Shown here piece after piece: positions 36,716 to 48,620 of a DNA stretch of 64,000 nucleotides. The notes beneath the pieces are model-generated. The model was not told where the DNA came from. It made no database searches and was given only the letters and a program-made list of their open reading frames with translations. Origin of the DNA: Daphnia pulex (taxonomy: Eukaryota > Arthropoda > Branchiopoda > Diplostraca > Daphniidae); NCBI RefSeq assembly GCF_021134715.1, contig NC_060023.1:6448001-6512000 (forward strand). Reading direction: 5' to 3'. The position numbers were made by a program, and so were the translations under genes. Within the stretch, counting starts at the first letter, position 1. The number at the start of each line of letters is the position of its first letter.

Positions 36716-37320
36716 GCACCACACGTTTTAAATCCACCGGTAGAACGACGAAATATCAAAAATGAGCCACCAGCTCAATTTGAAAACCCCATTCCCGGTG
36801 CACCATAAGAAGTAAGAAGAGTCGGCCTTCCTCGTCTTTATCATTTACCCCAACCACAAGCAAAAAACCACCATATCACTGTTCCTAGAATTGCACACAG
36901 AGCCTGAAATGGTGGTCACAGCGCACAACCTGGTCGTGGCGCACGAAAAGCCCGTCGTGGTATCGGCTAACCTGCTGCACAAGTTAATGAACCTGAAATC
37001 TTGGAACCAGAAAATGCATATCGAGGTTATGGTTGCCCCGAAAGATGAAGTTGCACGAAATGCCCGTCGTGATATCGGACAACCTGCTGCACCAGTTAAT
37101 GAATCTGAAAACTTGGAACAAGAAATGCATATCGAGATACTGGTTTCCCCGGAAGATAAGTTGAAACATGTTTAATGAAGAACATGTTGGAGACTGGATG
37201 GCTGGGGAAGAAGAACGACGGCGTTTGATTAACGAGTTTAGTTCCAGAGAGCAAAACGTGCGAGATGATGCATTGCGTGTGTTTGAAGCATGTATGGTTT
37301 GTAAAAATCATTAGGCAGGT
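36716..37320 (+). pseudogene. decayed 3' continuation of the 36291 gene with Arg/Gly-rich repeats
   Basis: The frame continues past 36715 with stops at 36810-36910 and further on. It encodes Pro-rich then Gly/Arg-rich text (GGHSAQPGRGARKARRGIG), and two copies of a 112-bp repeat start at 36942 and 37054. A later stretch reads EEHVGDWMAGEEERRRLINE and LRVFEACMVC. The RG-rich and charged composition suggests an RNA-binding or transposon-encoded protein, but this is inference. Confidence 0.4.
36942..37165 (+). repeat. 112-bp tandem repeat, two copies
   Basis: Copy 1 from CACGAAAAGCCCGTCGTG (36942), copy 2 from CACGAAATGCCCGTCGTG (37054); both end near GATAAGTTG/GATGAAGTTG. About 85 percent identical by eye. 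Confidence 0.75.
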
Positions 37321-37469
37321 CAAAAAATCACTTGTTGTCTTCAGTTTCTCTGTTTACCTGTCAAAAAAATATTTCTTACCAAATGCCACCTATTTTGCAG
37401 TATGGGCGGCTGTATCGCCTTGCAGTAGGCTGCTTGCACTAGCTCTTGACGCTTTGTGCAACGTGGCCT

Positions 37470-37665
37470 ACTAGGACCAGGTTGCTCGGCCACTCCACTG
37501 ACCTTCGTGGAGTCTGTTGGCATGAGAAATTCTTCCGCGTGGCAGTGCCCGACTAATCCTTCTTCTTTTCTCAGTCGCTTTGCTGTCAGATACCTCTACG
37601 AGATTTGCATTGTGACGCATTGTCTCCTCCGAGCCGTTCAGCTCCTGCTGTAGGTTGGACAAAGG
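37470..37665 (-). pseudogene. coiled-coil gene fragment related to 48.1 kb
   Basis: Minus-strand frame with NLQQELNGSEETMRHNANLV followed by a Lys/Arg-rich tail. The sequence DLQEELRKNEEILRHHANLV at about 48110-48175 is clearly homologous, as is the DNA (CTACGAGATTTGC versus CTACACGAGATTTGC). The frame is not connected to other exons here, so I treat it as a fragment. No family name. Confidence 0.45.
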
Positions 37666-38004
37666 CGATTAACTTACTTCATCTCGGGTTCAACGATGTT
37701 AATTTTGCGGCCTATTTCATCAAATTGATGTGTTACATCTTCTTTCGTGACAACCCTTTTAGCATCCCCTCCATTTTACAGAAACCTGAATTTTTAAATT
37801 TTCAATATTTTCAAAGTGAATCAGTGGTCGGCAGTGTTTTCAAAAACATTTTGATTTAAATCTAAACCGAAATCATTTTTGAAAAATTATAAAAATATAT
37901 GTATTCATATATAATTTTCTTTTTCTTTTCAAATGCTAGTAACTTTTTAGGAATTTGGAAAATTCTTTGAGTGGTTCTCATAAATTGACTAAATAAATAA
38001 ATAA

Positions 38005-38195
38005 TGAAGGAGCTGCCATTGTGGCAAACCATCGAATCACAATCGTTGAATTGTTTCTCGCAAAACTTGCCTTCAAAACCTGGTAGGCAGAGGCAGCGGA
38101 AAAGATCGTCTTTGTTCTGCTGTAATGCCCCGAACCTGCTACACCGTGTCCTGGCGACATCATTTGTAATGTGGCGCAAGCTGTTGTGATGCAAC
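38005..38195 (-). pseudogene. EGF-like domain fragment
   Basis: Minus-strand frame reads CLCLPGFEGKFCEK, then FNDCDSMVCHNGSS. This is the end of one EGF repeat (C-x-C-x-PGF-x-G-x-x-C) and the start of the next. No donor-acceptor pair links it to other EGF exons, so it is an orphan exon or remnant. Confidence 0.5.
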
Positions 38196-38556
38196 TATGC
38201 AACCATGCAACACTAGATGGCAGCTCCCTTGATGACAGCACTATTGATGCGGGAGATACCTTTGTCTTTTCTCATCTACTGTATAGGCCTTCCTTTTTCC
38301 CCTCTCCCTTCTCTGCTGGCACTACGCTAACTAACAGCTCTCTCGTGACTCATGTAGAATGATCTTAAACTATTTATCAATGTCAGCTCCTGCAGCTGAC
38401 GAGATTTATATTTAGGTTGCTTCACATCAGCCATCTTTTTATTATATATCATTCTCACCGTGTTCTGAACTTCGTGTTCCAATTATATAAGATAGCTGTT
38501 ACACGTCAACCACACACAAATATCTCTATTGTCTAATTATCAATAAAAGATTATTC

Positions 38557-40727
38557 TCAATCTCCAACACAAGCGGTATCAACTGCATCGCGCAGATGCG
38601 TGGTGAACGTCACCGAATCACGGTGGCAATATGATTCCAACTCGATGGTCATCGCCAGATCAGTAATATCCGAGTGCTGCAGTGACGCCACAGATAACAC
38701 GCGCCGCAATTCTTCTAAGTTGCTGACCCGGGATAACGCGTACAGGCCGTGCAAATCCAACAAGCTGCACCTGCCCGTAAAGTTGGTGAGAAAGTTGGCG
38801 AGCGTTTCCCAATCACGAATTTTCTTAGCTGAGACGACAAGAAAGATGGACAACTTCAATACATCTGAGGGGTAACCACTGAATATATACACCTTGTCGA
38901 CAAACGTCAAAGTAGATTGAAAAGTCGTTGACTGCCATGCAGTATTCCATGGCTAACAAAAAACGATCCTCGCTGAGATACAGTTTGCCCAGCATGGCTG
39001 GAGTAGCGCATGTTGGTTAAAGCCACTCCATGTAACTTAGGTTAACCTGTTCAGCCGTTGTTTTCGACGGACTAAACGTGTTCACATTGGCAAAAAAAAA
39101 ATTTCCCACGCACCTACTTCGGCGGCTTAAAGTAAGGCAGAGACTGCCGGCCGAATACCGTACCGTGGCATTTTCCCCAATATTGCGTCTCAGACGTCGG
39201 TGGCTAAGACGTTCGTCCCGTAGTTAACTGTCTTGCCATTCAAAGACTGCAACCCGTGACAGAAAAAAATAACGAATGCCTCGTTTAAACAGCTCTCAAA
39301 GAGTTCCTGAAATGCAAGTTGGAAAAATATTAAAATTAGCGTTTCTTGATAGCAATCACTTGAAATTACCACTCGCAAAACATCCCACTTTACCAGGGTC
39401 AAACAGAAGCAAAAAAAAACCACTCACCAAATCCTGTTGGCCAATGTAAATGCTCGTCGGCTGTCTCATGGCAAGTAGCACGATGTCCCCGGCCGGTATG
39501 CGTTGACGATAAAATCCGGCAGCATGTTGAGAGTCGCCACGTCCTCCTTTTGCTGGTGGGTTGGGAGAATCATCGCGGACAAAGGCGAATGGGCTGAGGA
39601 CGCGCTCGCGAATTTTCCGACCACCAATCTTTCCTTGGGAAAACCGGGCCGATTCCCATCACCGTAATGGCCGGGCTTTCTGTTAAAAAGGAAAAGGCCA
39701 TTATTTATGCACACACGCACAAATGCACATACGCACAAACACACACACACACACACACGAAAAAATACAACCCCCACCCCAAACAAAAACAAAAAAAAAA
39801 ACGAAAATTTAAAATGTAAAAACAAACCACGCACGTTCACTCCATTCCACGGCTTTCAAGAACTTGTCGAAATGGTCGTCAGCCAGCTTGCTTGACAAAC
39901 CCAACTTTCTCTCACACAAGAATACAAGCGTCCTCTTGCTTCTCACCGTCTCGTACTCCGGAAGTGGGTTGCTGGCCATATTCTGGTCAGTTATGTCCTG
40001 GTAAACAGTAGTGATGTGATGGCTGCATAGTCGGTCTTAAACTGTCTCTCTGTCGGAAAGGTTGCAGGTCGCAAGAGGAACAGACGGGCTCGTCGTTTTC
40101 GATGAAGAAAGGAACTCGCTTAAAACCGGGTGGCATGAGCGCTTCAGCAAGCTTGACACTGTCCGAAACCTGCCTGTGACAAGAAGAAAGAAAACTGCGG
40201 TTAGCACAAATCTTAATAATTTGCAAAGAAACGTAATACATTCATATCGCCAACCCCCCCACAACAAAAATCTATTCTAAAACATTAAAAAAACTTACCA
40301 CTCCAGATTTTCAATCAATTTTTGAACAGATGATTTATTCCTTTCTTGATTGAATGTGTGATGTGTCAGGCCATGCCTTCATTCTCTATCATTCGTGGCG
40401 ATATAGGTACATTCCTTGTCGTCATGGTAGCCTTGTTTGCATTTGAAAGAATAGTTTCCGAAACACTGAACGCTAACCGACGGAATGCTGACTTTTTTGG
40501 TGCTCTTATCGCTCTTTCTGGAATTGGCAAACTTTGCCGTGATTTCTGAACTCAAGTCTGGTGCCGAAAAAAAAATAGGCAATGTTACTCGTAACAAATT
40601 TTTTGCAATTTTTCAACCAATTTTCCAGAGTCGGCGAAAAGGAGACTTGGGAATTATTCCAATCATTGAATTTCTTTTTGATCGCTATGATTCCTGGTAA
40701 CGTACACGACGATGCTGTAACGCTCAC
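38557..40727 (-). pseudogene. group of unassigned minus-strand exon-like segments
   Basis: Several minus-strand segments look coding but I cannot chain them: 40506-40727 (KKFNDWNNSQVSFSPTLENW); 40379-40597 (SVQCFGNYSFKCKQGYH); 39987-40180 (AEALMPPGFKRVPFFIENDE); 39830-39980 (VFLCERKLGLSSKLADDHFD, starting MASNPLPEYE); 39441-39560 (GDIVLLAMRQPTSIYIGQQ, ending at a GTGAGT donor); 39190-39308 (AFVIFFCHGLQSLNGK, NYGTN); and 38557-38880 (KIRDWETLANFLTNFTG, SRVSNLEELRRVL). The FFCHG...NYGTN piece resembles the catalytic-His strand of caspases and the 38.6 kb piece a helical death-fold, but both are weak. Possibly a multi-exon gene, possibly decayed. Confidence 0.3.
39739..39758. repeat. (AC)n microsatellite
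   Basis: About ten AC dinucleotides, followed by A-rich low-complexity sequence to 39820. Confidence 0.8.
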
Positions 40728-43620
40728 CTTATAACGAAAACTAAAATGAGTTCAAAGTCACCGTTTATTTGACCTTCACAATTGTGAAAGTGTTCCTTTA
40801 CACCTGTATCACGTTACGCTGTGGATTCTCATAATTCTGTTGAAACGGCCAGTTTAAATAGTGATTAGTAGTGTGATTGTTATACTTCCTCACAATTGAG
40901 CCACAACAGCAAACTAATGCAACTGGAGGTTCATCAACCACCACCGGAGACGGCAACGGTTCCTCGACAACTTCGGACTCTTCCTTCGCTATGCTTTACT
41001 AGCGGTTACCTCCAGATCCTTGGTCAATTGTTTGAATTTGGTGAGATCATTGAAATTCTCCAATATGACGCCGCAGTCGTGAAACAACGTCAAATAGTAC
41101 TTGATTTATTGCAAAGAACGAAAACTCTTTTTTTGCCACAATTCCTGCGAGACAAATAAGCAATGTAGTCGATAACTGAAGCGATAATGTTTTCGAGAGT
41201 CAAAGACAAGTTTGTCTTTGACTAGCAGAAATAACTAGAAATTTTTCTTATAATTAAAATGTTAAACACAACGATTACAAAAAAAAAATGGGAAGGGGAA
41301 AATATCAGAAATCTCTGTGACGAGAAATATTCTGAGCCTAGACGCTGGCAGGAAAAGTAATGGCGATTGGCCAACGAGAAAGATGGTATCCGGTGCGGAG
41401 TGAAGTTGCCAAACCCCGTTCCCAAACCTATAGTCCAGTCATTTTAGCTAAAAAAGGGGGTATATCTAGAACAAATTGTAATTAAAAATTTTTTTCATGA
41501 ACACTATTTCTTATTACTTTTTATTTTATTACTAATGAGGGCAAACAAAATCGGCCGGTTGGATCATTTAAAAAAATGTAAATGAAAATTTTTAATTGAG
41601 ATTCAGGGGTCTAATTATAACGATTATTAATATTCAATACATGTAATCATAGTTTATTTATCAAAAAATATGTATTTTAAATTTGAATTTATTTGATTGA
41701 CATTTACTATATTTTATGAATTTATTAGAAATACACATTTTTTTACGAAATTGTTTCGCCGTGTTTAACACGGCGCTGATGGTGGAATTCAAAAACTAAA
41801 CATTAATACTACATAAGAACAAAAAAACCCGAAAATCCCCACTTAGTCTTATTTTGAAGCCCCTTTATCCTTCTTTACTTTGTTTTAATTACATTTATTA
41901 AAAGTAACACAGCAAAAAAATTATTTTAATAACAAAAAGATACACTTTTCCAGTTTTCCCAAATGATTTATACCTCCACCAGGGAGACATTTGTTAGTCG
42001 AGATAAAGTTGCAGCGGCAACAGAAAATGTCCTCCGTCGTTTGTTTTCAGTTTCTTTAGATTTGTTTCCTTCCTCTTCAAGTAAGCTCGTAAGACTGAAG
42101 AAGAAAAACCAAGCATCGTTTCTTGAAGCAGCCATGGAAATAATAAAAATGAGAAAATACAGCGTACCCTAAAGTAACGGACTCCATCCCGCTGCTCTCT
42201 CATTCTCATCTTCGATTTGCTGTTGAAATCTTAAATACAAAAATTAAAGTTACTTAATAATACTTGTTACAAAAAACTTTAACCCTTTCTTATTCCAGAG
42301 AAGTTTTCAAAGCCACAAAATATTCTTCCTTTTGGCGGAGATTTGAAATTACGTTGCTGGATTGCTCGTAAAAATTTTACAATGCCTTCAAAGTGAAAAT
42401 ATTCAGAATGAATTTACTTTAATTTACAAATTACAAATAAAATTATCAGAAAAAATTACTTGTTCTCTTCTTATATACATATTCTAATAAAAATTGTTCT
42501 CTTGCAAATTGTAACTTGCTTACTAAATTAGGAATTTATTTCCCCCCTTAACAGACCATGATTATCCTGAGAACAATCGTTAGAAAATGACAACTGAAAA
42601 ATACAGTCGGGAAGAGATGTGAAGCTGAGAGGATCCTGGAATTCCTGCTGTGACGTGTCAAAAGCGTTGCAAGCCAAAAGCCATGAATACCTCAGGAAAC
42701 TGCAACTCTTTCCACTTAAAAGTGGTATCACCCTTTTAAGTCTTTTTAGCGTAAGCGTAGCGTTAGCATAGCCCCCGTTTTGGGTACTATATTCCTGAAT
42801 TAGCAGTTATAAAAAAAAGTCGTTTAGAGAAAGATCTTGACGGAAGATACATTTTTGAAGACATCTCCCTCCCAACACGGAGTTGCTAGTTTTTGATAAA
42901 TTTGTAAATTGAAGCGGGGATCCGCTTCACAGCTGGGAGAAAATCGATCCTCACGACTTACATTAAAAATAAGAACCGAAGCTAACATAGGCAAAAACCC
43001 TATTTTGTCAGATTAAACGCCTAATTATCATGGTTAGGCCAAGTTTAGACAAATGGATCAAATTTTTTTTAGTATTTGCTTCTTCTGGCGCAGCGTCTTG
43101 TGATGAATTGTATAGCTTGGTCATAGCGGTCATCATTCGCTTAGAGGTGGATGGTGGGCGTTATTTTTCCATTTTCAGTGACAAGGCATCAAGCAACAAT
43201 ATTGGAAGCTGGCTGAAGCGAGAATATTCAACATAAAAAAACTCTCATTGCTTATCCCAAAGCACCCAACCGGGGTATTTTTGTGCTATAAGTCCCTCCT
43301 GGCATTTAAATATATGCCGAATAAAATGTTGAACTACCGAACTATAGAAGAAGTGTCACATTTGGTCTGATGATTGATTATTACCCTGATTTTTTATTGA
43401 ATTTGTGGCGCCACACGGACAAATAGAACAATTTCTAAGAAATAGTCAACATCTTCGGAGAGGGATCGGTTTGTCGAAAACTTAAAACACAATTAAAAAA
43501 AAAAAGAAATACAAAAACCTACTTCCTTAAAAAAATCGTCATTAGTTAGGCCATCCAGAGATTTTTCAAGATTTTTACGGAATTATGTGTCTTTTGTTTT
43601 CTTTATAATCCCAGGTTAAA
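40728..43620. other. AT-rich stretch, no gene seen
   Basis: Weak open stretches only. A minus-strand exon-like bit lies near 40990-41080 (VILENFNDLTKFKQLTKDLE). A short near-palindrome, CGCCGTGTTTAACACGGCG, lies at 41757-41775. Nothing else supportable. Confidence 0.4.
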
Positions 43621-43624
43621 TAAT

Positions 43625-44041
43625 TTTGATGCCCATGAGACGATGATAGACCACGAAACTGGGTAAGAGGTTTTTAGCTTTTTATGAAACCTGTGTAAAT
43701 ATTCTTACTGAGTTATGACATAATAGAATCTGCTGAAGTTGAGCGAGATTTACGTCATACTGCTTGCGTTATAAAAGAGAAACTACTTGAGGTCTCAAGG
43801 TCAATAGACAAGCCAGAATACTACTATCAAGGAGTTAAGCCCCCGGACTATAGGTGGTTGGGTGGTTCCCAACAACGTACAAGACTATCAAGATGAGACA
43901 ACAACAATCTGGAAGTGGTGGAGCTTCCCGTCGGCCCTATTTCCAGTTTATGCTCGAAATTTTACAAAAAGATGTTGCAGTTAATCTGGACAATATTGTC
44001 GAAGCAGGTTTATCCGGTTTCAATCGCATAAGACGTCGTTG
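43625..44041 (+). pseudogene. unidentified coding-like segment
   Basis: After an acceptor-like CCCAG near 43614 the frame gives NNFDAHETMIDHE. After a short intron-like gap ending TAATAG near 43725 it gives EVERDLRHTACVIKEKLLE and DKPEYYYQGVKPPDYRWL. A TGA near 43895 interrupts it, and a second frame reads RRPYFQFMLEILQKDVAVNL to a stop at 44040. No family recognised; the frame change argues for decay. Confidence 0.3.
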
Positions 44042-46539
44042 AGAAAGTGCAACAAAAATGTCCATTTTCTCGTATTTCTGATAAACTTTTTGTGTTATCT
44101 TATTATTTCGATTTTAGTCCGATCTTAGTTCCTCAATTAGAAGCGAAAGCAAATTTTCAATGCAGGAATTTTAGGGATGATGATGGAGGCGGAAGCGGAG
44201 TAATCGCAGGTGAACAACCAAATGCTGGATATACTGAATGGATTTTATCAAAAAGGTGAAATGAAACTTAATTTGATGAAGAGACTAGTAGCCGATAAAG
44301 AATGTTAAGATCATTGTAAGGATGTTGACTGATTGAATAAATGTATTTACGGAAGTTGGTCAAGAGACGACCAGTACAATAGAGAAGTGGACTGAAGGGA
44401 AATATATATTCCTAGCGGGAAACAAACGCTCCGGAGAGCGATAGGAGAACAGGACGTGTAAGATGATACATAAGAGGTCATCACAATCATTAGATTTTAG
44501 ATTTCAACATTATTTTAATTGATGTCTTAAAATGATGGTGATGTCTTGTTCAAAATTCTAACGACAAATTGTCATTTGAAAAAAAGTTTTGTTTCCTTAT
44601 TTATTTGTTCCTAGACCATTAAACAAAGAAAATGCATAACTCGTCTTTGGTTTTTAGCTTGCTGTTTCAAGTTCAATGAAATATAATTTATAAATCCCAT
44701 AAAGAATAAGCTAACCTCTTTTTCTTTTTTCAAAGGCTGGTATCACCGTTATCTATGTCTTCTTTTGAATTGTTGTTTCTACGTTCATTGTTTTGTCGTA
44801 GTTGTCGTTATTATATTCCTCTTCGTCGTCGTCCCCATCCACGTCCAATAAAAAATTGTGTAGATGACTAGAGCAGCTACAGAATCTGGTATGAGGCTTA
44901 AATTGGTTACATCTAGATAGTGAATTTTTCGCAATTTACCTTTAAAGAGAGAAAATATTTTCTTTTTTGCTTCTATCTATGCTGTGTTGGTTATTATAAT
45001 TGAGTTGTACATGGAATAACAATGAACACAAAAAAATTATTTAGAGCTAAACTCACAGAATGGGTACCCCACAATATGTACAATTTACGTCGTTCAAATG
45101 TCTTTTGTCGGTGAAAGGCTTCAGTAGATGAATGCTTACGGTATAAGATGAATCCCCAAGATTATGATAATTGTCGAGAACCAAAAAACCAAAAAATTAA
45201 GTAATCGGTTGTCTACATCAATTTATCACACCTTATTACGCACTTCTGTTCTTCACGTGCATATTTGTAAGAAATTGAAGCCAGACAAATTTTTTTTCAT
45301 AGCCAATAAAAAGTTAAAAAGAAATGTCCACGTGAAAATCTTAACTGTAGCTTAAACTGTCTAAGCGTTTAACTACTTTAGACACGTTTTCTTTCTTTTT
45401 CTGTGTCCTGAAACAGTTTAAATTTTAAATTTTAATTTTCTGAATCTCCTGCCAGCAAGACTTAGAGTGTGTCCCATCCTTTGTTCACCCTTGGACTCGG
45501 GTAAATGTCATTAGTTCATCGAGGTAAAATTTGAACTTTTTACAATGTTTTATTCCTATAAAAAACATGAAAACACAAGAAACTGCACATTATCCCCCTT
45601 TCTGAATTGCTATTGACATTCTGGCCAATTTTAGGGACTTATTATACTCTAAATACAATTTTAAATGTGCCCCGTTGTATCAGAGTTTTTACTTATGAAT
45701 GGTATCTTAATAGTCCTGTATAAGAACTTCTGAAATAACCCAATGAAATTTCCCCGTGAAAAGGTTGACACAACGAGTTCATTGTGTCACCAATACAAAT
45801 AAAACATCACGTATGGAACATTACTTATGGCCGTTCGTTGCCCAATCCAATGCTTGCGCTAAATTCACCGTAAAGTTTAAAATGAAGCTCATACTATGAA
45901 CTGCATCCTGGTGGTCCAATTTAGTTTTTGTTATCAAGAAAAATGTATTTATGGAGTGTTGTGAGAAATGTAACTTCATTAAATTAAAAGCTTTAGAGTT
46001 ATTGGATACAATTGAATTGTATTAAAAGATAATATCAATTTCAATACACTTCTCCTCATCAATGTTAATGTTGTTAAAATAATTGTTTATATTTTTAAAC
46101 AGATGAATCTCTCACATCGTTACTAATTTCTATCCTCCATCAGCCTGAATTTTAGCCATAACGAAGACAGTAGTTTCTTCACTATGCAGCACCAGTTTCT
46201 TCCATGATTTCTACGTTTCAGTTAGTATTATATAGGTATCTTCACATTTCCTAGTAACAGCTACTGTCAATACAGTACCTTCTACATTGATCCTGTAGCT
46301 TTAGACCATGCTTAATCAGTTTTAGTGTTGTATCTTTTATTGAAAAATACATTGCCTTCTTGTACAACAGATTCCCCAGCAACAATAGTAAAACTATGAT
46401 AGATATAGAATTGACGACCCGCTGATGAGTATAACTAGTTCCCCAATAAATTTTTTTTTTATCAACTGATAATAAGTGTTGAATCAACAATAATTAGCGC
46501 TTTATTAGATGATAAGTCATGAACACAAATTAGCGTGGA
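44042..46539. other. AT-rich stretch, no gene seen
   Basis: Short open stretches (44047-44259, 45164-45355, and 46251-46490 on the minus strand) lack recognisable motifs. No repeats of note. Confidence 0.4.
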
Positions 46540-46977
46540 GTGGACGGAAGTGTTGTGGTCCGGCATTACCGGCAAGTACATGCAGTAACTAAACTCGCGC
46601 TAAAGCAAACACTTTCAGTCCCGAAGCTGGAGCTAAATGCCACACTACAGGCGACAGACTGGCCTGGGAAGTGGGAGGTGCGTCGATGTCCGTGGGGCAG
46701 AGAAGGGACGGGTAGTAGCACAACTAGGAATTGGATTCGTAACAACATAGCAAATTATCATGAAACACTCATGAGTCATCATGTGGGTGAGGCACAAATC
46801 TTCACGAAACCAGAGTTGTGGCGCTTCATTCCTGGCCGAGTAAATCCAGCAGATGAGGTGACGTGGTCCACTCTTGAAGAAAAGTCAGCCCGGTGTTGGG
46901 ACGGTCAGGATTTTCTTCGAAAGCCCATGAAGCAGTTGCCTAAAATAACCGTTGCCGAAATAAACCTATTTAAATAA
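46540..46977 (+). pseudogene. BEL/Pao retrotransposon pol fragment
   Basis: One open frame of 145 codons. SVPKLELNATLQA corresponds to the conserved PRLEL motif in the RNase H region of Pao-type pol. The stretch WRFIPGRVNPADEVTWSTLE, followed by CWDGQDFL, matches the motif just before the integrase (WR-x-VPG-x-x-NPAD ... W-x-GP-x-FL). Sequence between the two motifs is shortened and scrambled (GTGSSTTRN), so this is an internally deleted relic. No reverse transcriptase, integrase or LTR is visible on either side. Confidence 0.75.
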
Positions 46978-47437
46978 AAAGCCAATAATTAATTAAAAGC
47001 TTAACTAATTAAAAAAGTAGGCCTCAATAAACTTACCTAGAATCTACAATATATGGACCAATATAATTATTTCAGTAAATTTAACAAAACAAAATTGTTG
47101 AATTTGTCAGCTCACTTGGAATTCAATCTAGAGAAAATTAAAGAAATGGTTTCTAAATTGGACAAATTGTGGGTTATTTTAGAAGCTTAATTCAATCAAA
47201 ATAATATCTAAAGCTAAAAATCAATAAATATTTGAGAAAAACCATAAACAAAACTGACCTATTTGAGCAAACGAAATGGCTGCCGGTATAAACATAAAAT
47301 CGTAAACGGGTCACATGACTATGCAACAACCAATCAGTATGCTTTGCCATGGATGTCAAGACTGTTTTTGACGTCAAGAGAGACCAGGCTGCTCTTTTCT
47401 CCTTTTTGATCTTTCTTGGAGTATTGAGCCTGATGAT

Positions 47438-48620
47438 CTAAAAGATCAAATCCTCAGTGTCAGTCTCGCTCTCTACAGCGGGTTTAGGCTGCTGACTGAT
47501 TTTTTTGAGTTTTTCCTGAGAAAAATAAGAGTTTGTTAATATCTTTACTGGTAGACGGTGTATACTCTTTAATTACCTTTGCCTACTACCAGAACGGGTG
47601 TGGCTTGGTAGGTGTTATACGATGGCGAGGCAGTGTATAACTGCATCGCTAGATCTGAAAAAAAGAGCTAGACGGAAATTTTATTTTACCTAAGTTGCAC
47701 CTCTCCACTACTGGGTGGAGGGATTTTCCGTCTATAGTGAACGGTGGTTTATCCGGATCAGTGCCTCCAGTTGGCGGCCGTTGACGGATGGTACCTTGAT
47801 CGGGCACCCAAAGACTGGTGACTAGGTCTTGGGCCGGCGGTACGGCTCTGCTCAGCGACCGTCTGCGTGGCCTTGAAACGTCCGTGGAGAACGGGAAATT
47901 CTCCACTGGCACAACTGTGTTGCCTGATATCGTCGACAACTCTCTTCTGCAACCTTCAACAGGCAACTTATGCCAACCGGAGCTGCGAGTTGCTGCCCTT
48001 TGGGAGGTTTCAAAAGCTTAGCCTCTTTGACAGCGAACTAGGCCTGCTGGAATACCAACAGCTTCCGTTTGGCTGCCTGCTTGGCAGTCGCCTTATGCAA
48101 CTACACGAGATTTGCGTGGTGTCGCAAGATCTCTTCGTTCTTTCTCAGCTCCTCCTGGAGGTCTGGTGGTAAAACCTGGATTTGCTTACTCTTGGCGGCT
48201 GCCGTCTCTCTACTCGGTCACACTAGCAGAGAGTATGGGGCCGTGAGTTTGAGTAGATCCAAAATGGGAGTTCGAACAATCTAGCTAGAAAATCCCAGCA
48301 CGCTTTTGTGTCTCGAGATTCCACAAACACTTTGGACGGTTCTTTCACGAGCTCAATGGCTGCAGCCCACTGCGCGGCCGGATTGTCGTAGGTACAGTCC
48401 AGGATCTCCACTAAAGAAAGAGATAGAGTAAAAGAGGGGTGTATTAGTTTTCGGTTTAGTTCCGGAAACCGATTAAAAGGAGTTAATTCATGGACAAAGC
48501 TGAAATTTGTATAAATTGGCCTACATTTTTGTTGAATACATCTGGTCCATTGTGCAAACCAGCCATTCATCTTGTCAGCATTTTCCACCGAAGCATATAG
48601 TTTTTCATTTATCGCCATTT
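47438..48620 (-). pseudogene. multi-exon coiled-coil gene, decayed
   Basis: Exon-like pieces on the minus strand, 5' to 3': 48485-48620 (MAINEKLYASVENADKMNGW); 48260-48411 after a CTTTCTTTAG acceptor (EILDCTYDNPAAQWAAAIEL, ACWDFLARLFE); 48020-48210 (AAAKSKQIQVLPPDLQEELR, then KNEEILRHHANLV and an in-frame TAG); and a terminal exon 47438-47518 after TTTCTCAG (KLKKISQQPKPAVESETDTE, ending at 47438). In-frame stops in the third piece argue that it is no longer intact. It shares the coiled-coil segment with 37470-37665. It may derive from a Gag-like protein; this is inference. Confidence 0.45.
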
